Shown piece by piece: positions 6,750-12,399 of a stretch of DNA of 12,399 bases. The notes beneath the pieces are model-generated. The model worked only from the letters and a program-made list of their open reading frames with translations. It was not told the origin of the DNA and searched no databases. Numbering within the stretch: position 1 is the first letter of the stretch; every line of letters starts with the position of its first letter. The translations under genes and the position numbers were made by a program. This stretch comes from Pontimonas sp. (GTDB lineage Bacteria; Actinomycetota; Actinomycetes; Actinomycetales; Microbacteriaceae): positions 1 to 12,399 of the forward strand of contig JAIOWW010000027.1 of NCBI GenBank assembly GCA_021741925.1, written 5' to 3'.

Positions 6750-8054
6750 ATGATGTCCTCCGGTTCGGGAATTTCCCTTGACCCGTGGTTTGACAACTAT
6801 GCGGACCGCGCTGCAGGCCTGAGCGCCAGTGAAGTTCGAGCGCTTTTCGCTGTTGCGTCTCGGCCCGAGGTCGTGTCGCTGGCCGGGGGTATGCCCTTTG
6901 TCGCGGCTTTGCCTTTTGACAAAGTCCGGAGCTCTGTCGATTCTGTGCTCGCCAGCCAGGGACCCACTGCTCTCCAATATGGCTCAGGCCAGGGCCTACC
7001 TAGCCTTCGCGAGAGAATTCGCGACATCATGGCCGAAGAGGGTATTCGGGCGGGAGTCGACGACATTGTCGTCACTACGGGTTCGCAGCAAGGACTTGAC
7101 CTTGTTGCAAAACTTTTTGTAAACCCTGGCGACGCGATCCTCGCAGAATCACCCAGCTATGTCGGCGCCATGGGTGTCTTTCGCTCCTACCAAGCGCGCG
7201 TCGAGCACGTGGAAATGGATGAGCACGGGATGGTCCCGGCAGCTCTCACGCAGCGCATTGAAGAACTTCGGGCAGCCCACGTTCCGATCAAGTTCCTCTA
7301 TCTGATTCCGAACTTCCAAAACCCGGCCGGAGTGACATTATCGGCGTCTCGCCGAGTCGAAATCCTCGATATCGCCAAAGATAACGGGATTTTGATTGTC
7401 GAAGACAACCCTTATGGGTTGTTGTGGTTCGATTCCCCGCCCCCTCAAGCGTTGCGCAGCGTCGATGATGCTGGAGTCATCTACCTAGGCTCGTTTTCGA
7501 AAACCTTCGCTCCCGGTCTCCGTGTCGGGTGGGTCGTCGCCCCCCACGGAATACGAGAAAAACTCGTTTTAGCCTCAGAGGCAGCAATCCTGTCACCGAG
7601 CTCCTTCGCGCAAATGGTGTTGGCCGAATATTTTGAGTCTCACGACTGGAAGGGCCAAATTGACACCTTCAGGGGTGTCTATAGAGAGCGCCGAGATGCA
7701 ATGACGGAAGCGCTGGCGACCTACCTTCCCGACATTACCCATACGAATCCTGCTGGGGGTTTCTACCTCTGGCTTACCCTGCCCGAAGGCCTCGACTCTA
7801 AAGACATGTTGCCTCGAGCCATCACCGAACTTGTTGCCTACACACCTGGCACCGCTTTCTTTGCCAATGGCGAGGGGCAACGTCACCTGAGGCTGGCCTT
7901 CTGCTATCCCGAGCCCGATTTCATCACCGAAGGTATCCGGCGGCTCGCGCGCGTCATCACTGAAGAGCGAGAACTCGTGGAGACCTTCGGGCCCGCCACC
8001 TCCGAGGTTCCCTTGGCCGCGAATCTCGAATCTCCACCACCCGAGGTGCTCTAG
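6750..8054 (+). CDS. Fold-type I PLP-dependent aminotransferase (COG1167-like, no HTH domain)
   Basis: The 434-residue protein is a class I/II aminotransferase close to the catalytic half of MocR proteins and to 2-aminoadipate or aromatic aminotransferases, without a GntR DNA-binding domain. Key elements are SLAGGMPF (43-50), LQYGSGQGLPSLRERI (75-90), the cofactor region TTGSQQGLDLVAKLF (109-123), NFQNPAG (188-194), VEDNPYG (217-223), the PLP lysine Lys251 in GSFSKTFAPGLRVGW (247-261) and the carboxylate-binding Arg381 in HLRLAFCY. The substrate cannot be read from sequence. The frame stays open upstream into trxA but has no start codon just before ATG 6750. AAGGTG (6739-6744) lies 5 nt before ATG 6750 and 8 nt before a second ATG at 6753. 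It nearly abuts the Ddl-like gene (2-nt gap), so the two are probably translated together. Confidence 0.88.
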   Translation: MMSSGSGISLDPWFDNYADRAAGLSASEVRALFAVASRPEVVSLAGGMPFVAALPFDKVRSSVDSVLASQGPTALQYGSGQGLPSLRERIRDIMAEEGIRAGVDDIVVTTGSQQGLDLVAKLFVNPGDAILAESPSYVGAMGVFRSYQARVEHVEMDEHGMVPAALTQRIEELRAAHVPIKFLYLIPNFQNPAGVTLSASRRVEILDIAKDNGILIVEDNPYGLLWFDSPPPQALRSVDDAGVIYLGSFSKTFAPGLRVGWVVAPHGIREKLVLASEAAILSPSSFAQMVLAEYFESHDWKGQIDTFRGVYRERRDAMTEALATYLPDITHTNPAGGFYLWLTLPEGLDSKDMLPRAITELVAYTPGTAFFANGEGQRHLRLAFCYPEPDFITEGIRRLARVITEERELVETFGPATSEVPLAANLESPPPEVL

Positions 8055-8056
8055 CC

Positions 8057-9007
8057 GTGGCCGACATGCCGCTGGTGCTCATCCTCTCCGGTGGGATTTC
8101 TCATGAGCGAGATATCTCGCTCAAATCCGGGCGAAAAGTGGCTGACGGGCTGCTCTCCCACGGCGTGAGTGTTGAGTTACGAGATCCGGATGGCTCTCTG
8201 ATTGAGTACCTCGGCGAAAGCTCCCCCGAAGTAATCTGGCCGGTTCTGCACGGAGCATCCGGCGAGGACGGTGCACTACGCGCCCTGCTGGAGATGCTCA
8301 CCATTCCCTACGTGGGGTCGACTGCAGATGCATCACGCATTGCGTGGAACAAGCCGGTGGCTAAGAGCCTCGTGGAGCGGGCTGGCGTGGCAACTCCACC
8401 ATCGATTACCTTGTCGAGAGACGCCTTCAGGGAGTTGGGCGCCGAAAGTGTCCTGGAAACAGTCACCGCCAGCCTGGGTATTCCCCTTATCGTGAAGCCG
8501 GCCCAAGGCGGCTCTGCGCAAGGCGTGTCCTGGGTTGACTCGAGCGAAGACCTTCGCAAGGCCATGGTCCACGCCTTCACCTACTCTGACATCGCGTTGA
8601 TTGAGAAACGCATCGTTGGTGTGGAAGTGTGTGTCCCCATCATCGACACCGGCGATGGCCCCCGGGCCATCCCCGCCGTGGAAATTGAACCGCTCTCTGG
8701 CCACTATGACTTTGAGGCTCGCTACACCGCTGGCGCTACCAGGTTCTACACCCCACCCCGTCTCGAGCAACCGATCCTCGACTCGCTCAGCACCATCGCG
8801 TTGGACGCTTTTAGCGCTCTGGGGCTCCGGGACCTCGCCCGCGTGGATTTCATCGTCGACTCTGATGGGCGGCCATGGTTCTTGGAAGCCAGCACTATGC
8901 CTGGCCTAACAGAAACCTCGAGCACAGCACTGGCTCTCGACGCTGCTGGCTATGACGTGGGCGGCGTTTACGGGGCCCTAGTAGAAGCAGCGCTCGCTAG
9001 GCGTTAA
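8057..9007 (+). CDS. D-alanine--D-alanine ligase family protein (Ddl-like, ATP-grasp)
   Basis: The family joins two D-alanines with ATP in the cytoplasm for peptidoglycan precursors. The 316-residue protein has SGGISHERDISLKSG (11-25, with the conserved Glu17), LHGASGEDGALRALLE (64-79), IPYVGS (83-88), the ATP-grasp loop VKPAQGGSAQGVS (146-158), YDFEARYTAGATRFYTP (217-233) and ARVDF (261-265). The C-terminal metal motif, usually E-x-N-T-x-P-G, reads FLEASTMPG (275-283), so the Asn metal ligand is Ser279. The catalytic-triad residues aligning with E. coli DdlB (Glu15, Tyr216, Ser281) appear kept as Glu17, Tyr223 and Ser288. The length is close to E. coli DdlB and shorter than usual mycobacterial Ddl, so it may be a second, specialised copy (inference). 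The GTG start has GAGGTG 8 nt upstream; ATG 8066 is an alternative. Confidence 0.82.
   Translation: MADMPLVLILSGGISHERDISLKSGRKVADGLLSHGVSVELRDPDGSLIEYLGESSPEVIWPVLHGASGEDGALRALLEMLTIPYVGSTADASRIAWNKPVAKSLVERAGVATPPSITLSRDAFRELGAESVLETVTASLGIPLIVKPAQGGSAQGVSWVDSSEDLRKAMVHAFTYSDIALIEKRIVGVEVCVPIIDTGDGPRAIPAVEIEPLSGHYDFEARYTAGATRFYTPPRLEQPILDSLSTIALDAFSALGLRDLARVDFIVDSDGRPWFLEASTMPGLTETSSTALALDAAGYDVGGVYGALVEAALARR
8104..8123. repeat. 20-bp perfect palindrome inside the Ddl-like gene
   Basis: The half TGAGCGAGAT (8104-8113) is followed directly by its exact reverse complement (8114-8123). It encodes part of the conserved HERDISL motif, about 47 nt into the gene. No function is evident; the protein motif constrains much of this sequence, so chance is possible. 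It is recorded because perfect palindromes of this length are rare. Confidence 0.55.
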
Positions 9008-9941
9008 AGCCCGGCTCTCCCAGCTCACCGAGGATTCGATTCAAGTCCGCCACCGTCGCAAAGTCGATGGCCAACGTGCCCTTAGTTTTCGACAAGGTGA
9101 TGTGAACGCGGGTGTTGAGGCGATCGCCCATCCGGTCGGCAATCTCATCGAGACCCTCGCTTCTCCTGCCACCACGGACTTTTTTGGCTCCCGGCTTTGA
9201 CGCTTTTGCTAGGCCAGCCTCTTCCTCGGCCTGACGAACCGTCAAAGACTGTTGAACGATCTTGTTCGCAAGCTTTGACATACCGGCCGCATCGGGCATT
9301 GCTAGAAGGGCTCGTGCGTGTCCAGCGCTCAACACTCCTGCGGCTACCTTCTTCTGAACATCAGCAGGGAGGCGCAATAAACGCAACGTGTTGGTGACTT
9401 GGGGACGGGATCGACCCAGTCTGGTCGCAAGTTCATCCTGGGTAATGCCAAAGTCCGCGAGCAACTGCTGATAAGCCGAGGCTTCTTCCAAAGCATTGAG
9501 GTTCGCTCGGTGAAGGTTTTCCAGAAGAGCGTCGCGAAGCATGGCGTCGTCGTCCGTTTCTCGCACCACTGCGGGAATCGTGTCCAGGCCCGCCGCGGTC
9601 GCCGCGCGAAGGCGCCTTTCTCCCATGATCAGCTCGTAGGCGACAGCTCCTTCGGGCTGAGCGAGAGGCCTCACCACGATGGGCTGGAGAACTCCAAACT
9701 CCCGCACCGAGTGAATGAGTTCGTCAAGTTCTTCTTGATGGAATTCTTTCCTCGGCTGCTTGGGGTTCGGGCGAATACTGGTTGGCGGGACAGCGACAAG
9801 CGATGCCCCAGGAATGCTGACTAAGTCGCTAGCTTCAGCGCTGGAAGGAAAAAACACGTCGACCGGGCGCTCTCCTGTTGTGGGGGCGCCAGGAATCAAC
9901 GCACCAATACCTCTGCCGAGTCCAGTTCTCTTCTGTGCCAT
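8997..9941 (-). CDS. parB: Chromosome partitioning protein ParB
   Basis: ParB is a CTP-dependent DNA clamp that loads at parS and spreads, helping segregate newly replicated origins. The 314-residue protein starts with the ParA-interacting motif RTGLGRGIGALIP (5-17). The N-terminal CTPase domain has PNPKQPRKEF (58-67), GERRLRAATA (107-116) and ENLHRANLNALEEA (141-154, His where Gln is common). A helix-turn-helix follows (about 167-192, GITQDELATRLGRSRPQV then TNTLRLLRLP), then a basic linker and a C-terminal dimerisation domain (about 262-314). The ATG shares one base with the parA stop (TAATG), and GAGGAG lies 10 nt upstream, so translation is coupled. The 3' end overlaps the convergent Ddl-like gene by 11 nt. 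Confidence 0.97.
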   Translation of the reverse strand: MAQKRTGLGRGIGALIPGAPTTGERPVDVFFPSSAEASDLVSIPGASLVAVPPTSIRPNPKQPRKEFHQEELDELIHSVREFGVLQPIVVRPLAQPEGAVAYELIMGERRLRAATAAGLDTIPAVVRETDDDAMLRDALLENLHRANLNALEEASAYQQLLADFGITQDELATRLGRSRPQVTNTLRLLRLPADVQKKVAAGVLSAGHARALLAMPDAAGMSKLANKIVQQSLTVRQAEEEAGLAKASKPGAKKVRGGRRSEGLDEIADRMGDRLNTRVHITLSKTKGTLAIDFATVADLNRILGELGEPGFNA

Positions 9942-10834
9942 TACTGTGGTGCTCCTCTGCGTGCAATTTCGAGGGCGGCTTCCTGGTAGGAAACAGCTCC
10001 GGGAGAGCTTTGGTCATACTCAATCACTGTCTGACCATAACTGGGCGCTTCTGACACGCGGACAGACCGGGGAATGAGCGCCTGGAGCGTTTGGTGGGGG
10101 AAGTGGGAGCGAACGTCCGAAACGACCTGGTGAGCGAGATTTGTCCGCGCATCAAACATCGTGAGAAGAATGGTGGACAAATTCAGGGCGGGATTGAGGT
10201 GTCCCCTAATCAGCTCTATGTTGCTCACCAGTTGGCTCACACCTTCAAGCGCGTAATACTCGCACTGGATGGGGATGAGTACCTCATTCGCCGCAACAAA
10301 AGCGTTGATGGTCAGAAGACCTAGGGATGGCGGGCAATCAATGAAGACATAATCAATACCCGACCCCGCCGGCGAATCGAGGAAAGCCTGGAGTGCCCTC
10401 TGGAGGCGATACTCCCGGGCAGCCATAGACACCAACTCAATCTCGGCGCCCGCGAGATCCAAATTAGAGGGAGCGCAGAGAAGCCGAGGGTTTTCCGGGC
10501 TTACCTGAACCACATCAGCCAATGCGGTGACGCCCACCACAACGTCATAGATGCTGGAAATATCGCCGTGGTGATCAATGCCCAAAGCGGTGCCCGCATT
10601 TCCTTGGGGATCAAGATCGATAACGAGAACTGTGCTGCCAAAGCGGGCTAGGGATCCCGCTATGTTGACCGCGGTGGTGGTCTTTCCGACCCCACCTTTT
10701 TGATTGGCCACCGTGAAAATTCTGGTGCGCTGGGGCTTCGGCGCCACAGCAGCAGCCAGAGCCGCCCGGCGTTGGCTTAAGTCAGCCAGCTCAGCTGCCA
10801 AGGGCGTGGACTGGTCAAACTGTGGCTGGGTCAC
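9941..10834 (-). CDS. parA: Chromosome partitioning ATPase ParA (Soj family)
   Basis: ParA binds the nucleoid in its ATP form and is released by ParB, producing directed movement of origins. The 297-residue protein has a deviant Walker A NQKGGVGKTTTAVN (44-57), the A' motif VLVIDLDPQGNAGTALG (69-85), a Walker B-type stretch YVFIDCPPSLGLLT (162-175) and PRSVRVSEAPSYGQTV (255-270), all standard for chromosomal ParA. An N-terminal extension of about 37 residues precedes the P-loop, as in other actinobacterial copies. The GTG start at 10834 has GGAGGG about 9 nt upstream. A parS site lies 17 bp upstream of the start, in the short gap after rsmG. The gene overlaps parB by one base. Confidence 0.97.
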   Translation of the reverse strand: MTQPQFDQSTPLAAELADLSQRRAALAAAVAPKPQRTRIFTVANQKGGVGKTTTAVNIAGSLARFGSTVLVIDLDPQGNAGTALGIDHHGDISSIYDVVVGVTALADVVQVSPENPRLLCAPSNLDLAGAEIELVSMAAREYRLQRALQAFLDSPAGSGIDYVFIDCPPSLGLLTINAFVAANEVLIPIQCEYYALEGVSQLVSNIELIRGHLNPALNLSTILLTMFDARTNLAHQVVSDVRSHFPHQTLQALIPRSVRVSEAPSYGQTVIEYDQSSPGAVSYQEAALEIARRGAPQ

Positions 10835-10851
10835 CCGGACATTCCCTCCGA

Positions 10852-10867
10852 TGTTTCACGTGAAACA
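10852..10867. promoter_or_regulatory. parS site 1 (ParB loading site)
   Basis: TGTTTCACGTGAAACA is a perfect copy of the widely conserved bacterial 16-bp parS palindrome; with its A/T flanks the palindrome is 18 bp. It lies in the 44-bp gap between rsmG and parA, just upstream of the parA Shine-Dalgarno, so bound ParB could affect parAB expression (inference). Confidence 0.96.
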
Positions 10868-10878
10868 TTCGCTCTGAT

Positions 10879-11520
10879 TTATCCCACTGTAGCCCGAAAG
10901 ATCCGGGTTTCTTCGGTGTCGAATTCGGGTCCTGTAATCTCAATACTCGGGTTCGTCACGGACCACTTAACCAACACTGACGCTGCGTCGCGCACCTCAT
11001 CTTCGACTTTCTGGCCCTTCATGAGGACTAGTTCACCACCGACCTTGAGTAACGGCGCCGCCAAGGGGACAAGGGTTTTCAGCGCACTGACAGCTCGCGC
11101 TGTCACACAGTCAGCAACGACGTGCCCGGCGGCCTCCTCTGCGCGCTCGTTTCTGACGACAACATTGTTCAGACCGAGACGTCCGGCCTCGTCCCTAAGC
11201 CACTGAGCGCGTCGCCCCAGAGGCTCAATGAGTATGCACTGAATATCGGGGCGCATGGCCGCGATCACGAGTCCAGGGAATCCTGCGCCAGACCCGATAT
11301 CGATGAGGGTTCCAGCTCCAAGTTTGTGCGCAACCAAGGCCGAATTCAGAATGTGACGCGTCCACAAGCGATCCAGTTCACGAGGCCCAACAAGCCCGAG
11401 CTCTTCACCCCACTGGGCGAGATGCTCAGCAAACTGTCTTAGGGTCGGGAGAGCGTCTCCGCAGAGCTTTTTCGCTGCTGTTGGTTCTGGTTCAATCTCC
11501 GGATGTTTCACGTGAAACAT
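10879..11520 (-). CDS. rsmG: 16S rRNA (guanine-N7)-methyltransferase RsmG (GidB)
   Basis: RsmG uses S-adenosylmethionine to make 7-methylguanosine in the 530 loop of 16S rRNA; its loss gives low-level streptomycin resistance in several bacteria. The 213-residue protein has RLWTRHILNS (51-60), the SAM-binding TLIDIGSGAGFPGLVIA (71-87), ARAVSALKTLVPLAAP (141-156) and LVLMKGQK (164-171). The first codons (MFHVKH) are the parS sequence itself. The ATG at 11520 is 2 nt after the jag stop and directly abuts AGGA, with no spacer. The GTG at 11511 in the parS centre lies 9 nt after AGGA and could be the true start, giving a protein three residues shorter. Otherwise translation probably re-initiates after jag. 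Confidence 0.95.
   Translation of the reverse strand: MFHVKHPEIEPEPTAAKKLCGDALPTLRQFAEHLAQWGEELGLVGPRELDRLWTRHILNSALVAHKLGAGTLIDIGSGAGFPGLVIAAMRPDIQCILIEPLGRRAQWLRDEAGRLGLNNVVVRNERAEEAAGHVVADCVTARAVSALKTLVPLAAPLLKVGGELVLMKGQKVEDEVRDAASVLVKWSVTNPSIEITGPEFDTEETRIFRATVG
11504..11519. promoter_or_regulatory. parS site 2, inside the start of rsmG
   Basis: This is a second perfect TGTTTCACGTGAAACA, 652 bp from the first, again within an 18-bp palindrome with A/T flanks. Its edge forms the rsmG ATG, and read in frame it encodes MFHVKH. It therefore acts both as a probable ParB loading site and as coding sequence. Confidence 0.95.
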
Positions 11521-11522
11521 TC

Positions 11523-12005
11523 CTACGCGGAGGCTGTGATGACCGTGTGGCGGTCCTTGCCTTCGCCTTCAGATCCAGACTGGAACCCGCGCTCGCCCAC
11601 CATGTCGTGCACGAGTTTACGTTCGTAGCTGCTCATCGGGGGGAGTGCCGCAGACTTCGCACCATTTTCGATTTTCTCAATCGCAACCGTGACGAGTTTC
11701 TCGAGCTCGCGCTCCCGAGCTTCGCGAGATCCACCAATGTCCAAGACCAACCGAGCGAACTCGCCGGTCTTCTGCTGAACGGCCAACCTCGTCAAATCTT
11801 GCAGAGCACTCACGACATCGGGAGACGAGAGGGCATCAAGGTCATTAGTCTCAGCTGACCCGACCGTCACATAGGTGCGTTCCTGCTTGACCTCAATCTC
11901 GATATCGCCATCAAGATCGGCGATATCGAGCAGGTTCTCCAAGTAGTCAGCCGCTAGTTCTCCCTCGTCGGGGACAACAATCTCAGGGTCTTTCGTGGCC
12001 ATCAT
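11523..12005 (-). CDS. jag: RNA-binding KH/R3H protein Jag (KhpB)
   Basis: Jag/KhpB proteins bind RNA and, in Firmicutes, work with KhpA to control cell elongation and division; the target here is unknown. The 160-residue protein has an acidic start (about 1-20), a KH-like domain (about 20-93, including LTRLAVQQKTGEFARLVLDI) and an R3H domain (about 97-158) with the RxxxH core RKLVH (129-133) in SSYERKLVHDMVGE. It lacks the N-terminal Jag_N domain found in Firmicutes. Its start overlaps the yidC stop by 4 nt (ATGA). A second ATG at 12002 is better spaced from the purine-rich Shine-Dalgarno (GAGG) and may be the real start. A strong hairpin lies early in the coding sequence. Confidence 0.93.
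   Translation of the reverse strand: MMATKDPEIVVPDEGELAADYLENLLDIADLDGDIEIEVKQERTYVTVGSAETNDLDALSSPDVVSALQDLTRLAVQQKTGEFARLVLDIGGSREARERELEKLVTVAIEKIENGAKSAALPPMSSYERKLVHDMVGERGFQSGSEGEGKDRHTVITASA
11898..11930 (-). other. Strong potential mRNA hairpin within jag
   Basis: CTCGATATCGCC and GGCGATATCGAG are perfect inverted repeats of 12 bp separated by 9 bases, so the jag mRNA could form a stable stem-loop over codons 25-35. These codons spell the repetitive LDIADLDGDIE, which could produce the symmetry by chance. It is not a terminator: it is mid-gene with no T run. Confidence 0.5.
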
Positions 12006-12399
12006 TTCCTCTTCTTCTTTTTCTTAGAACGACTCTTGCCCTTGGGTTGAGGCCGTTGACCCTTGTCTTGCTCTTCCTCGGGCTCGTCATCTTCCTCGAC
12101 CAGGACAATTCCTCGGCGCTCCCGCTTCTTAGCTAAGCGCGCTTCGCGAGCTTTATCCGCCTCGCTCCCCGGTGTGGGCATGTTCCGAATCACGATGAAT
12201 TGCTGGCCCATTGTCCAAAAGTTCGACACCAGCCAGTAGACCATGACACCGAGTGGGAAATAGACACCCGAGAACAGGAAGACGAGAGGCAACATGTAGA
12301 GCAGGATGCGCTGCTGCCGATACATGGGGCTTTCCTTCATCGCCGGAGACTGATTCTTCGACATGATCTGAAGCTGAGTCACGAACTGCGATGCAGACA
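12002..12399 (-). CDS. yidC: Membrane protein insertase YidC, C-terminal part
   Basis: YidC inserts and folds proteins in the cytoplasmic membrane, with or without SecYEG. Only about the last 132 residues are present; the gene enters from the right edge, and the in-frame GTG at 12382 is an internal codon. Visible are TQLQIMSK (a conserved loop), a hydrophobic segment ILLYMLPLVFLFSGVYFP and FPLGVMVYWLVSNFWTMGQQ, the last membrane helices of the YidC/Oxa1 core, then PTPGSEADKAR. The tail is long and charged: an acidic patch (EEDDEPEEEQD) followed by a very basic end (KSRSKKKKKRK). Basic tails in related proteins help ribosome binding. The purine-rich codons of the tail also supply the jag ribosome binding site. 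Confidence 0.95.
   Translation of the reverse strand, partial: SASQFVTQLQIMSKNQSPAMKESPMYRQQRILLYMLPLVFLFSGVYFPLGVMVYWLVSNFWTMGQQFIVIRNMPTPGSEADKAREARLAKKRERRGIVLVEEDDEPEEEQDKGQRPQPKGKSRSKKKKKRK

Noticed and set aside
9985..10002. An imperfect inverted repeat (TTCCT/AGGAA) near GAAACA in parA, considered as a third parS
   Set aside because: It matches too few positions of the 16-bp parS consensus and lacks the central CACGTG.
12002..12382. A separate small basic protein starting at GTG 12382
   Set aside because: The frame continues to the window edge and the sequence is the C-terminal part of YidC, so this GTG is internal.

Overview
This window is a stretch of conserved chromosomal housekeeping genes from an actinomycete, on the left side of the replication origin. 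The signs are the run yidC-jag-rsmG-parA-parB, two perfect parS sites, and the order rpsF / pcnA / DUF6049-murJ-trxB-trxA facing parB. This is the arrangement known from Mycobacterium and Streptomyces. The lack of a NUDIX gene, sigM and cwlM, and the protein sequences themselves, suggest a Microbacteriaceae-like lineage. By eye the base composition is only moderately GC-rich, which would fit a small-genome member. That taxonomic call is inference. oriC and dnaA should lie beyond the right edge (higher coordinates).

Layout, left to right. The 5' end of rpsF (ribosomal protein S6) runs off the left edge on the minus strand, preceded by a promoter and a foldable leader. Next come pcnA (CCA-adding enzyme, minus strand) and a 57-bp divergent intergenic region almost half filled by a perfect 22-bp palindrome. 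A plus-strand block follows: a DUF6049 envelope protein, murJ (lipid II flippase), trxB, trxA, a fold-type I PLP aminotransferase and a Ddl-like ATP-grasp ligase. This block converges, with an 11-nt overlap, on the minus-strand block parB-parA-rsmG-jag-yidC, which runs off the right edge. No intergenic stretch exceeds about 125 bases. I see no rRNA, tRNA, CRISPR array, insertion sequence or attachment site.

How the parts work together. The left half combines envelope assembly (MurJ, DUF6049, the Ddl-like ligase) with disulfide and redox supply (TrxB/TrxA). The right half covers chromosome segregation (ParA, ParB, parS), ribosome modification (RsmG), an RNA-binding regulator (Jag/KhpB) and membrane insertion (YidC). 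If oriC is to the right, rpsF, pcnA and the yidC-to-parB genes run with the replication fork, and the DUF6049-to-ddl block runs against it.

The most interesting points are not new gene families. They are an rpsF leader that can fold like an S6:S18-responsive mRNA element; a divergent palindrome carrying mirrored TAGACT hexamers; a parS site that encodes the first residues of RsmG; a Ddl-like enzyme with a changed metal-ligand position; and a TrxB with one NADPH-binding arginine replaced. I found no convincing wholly new system.
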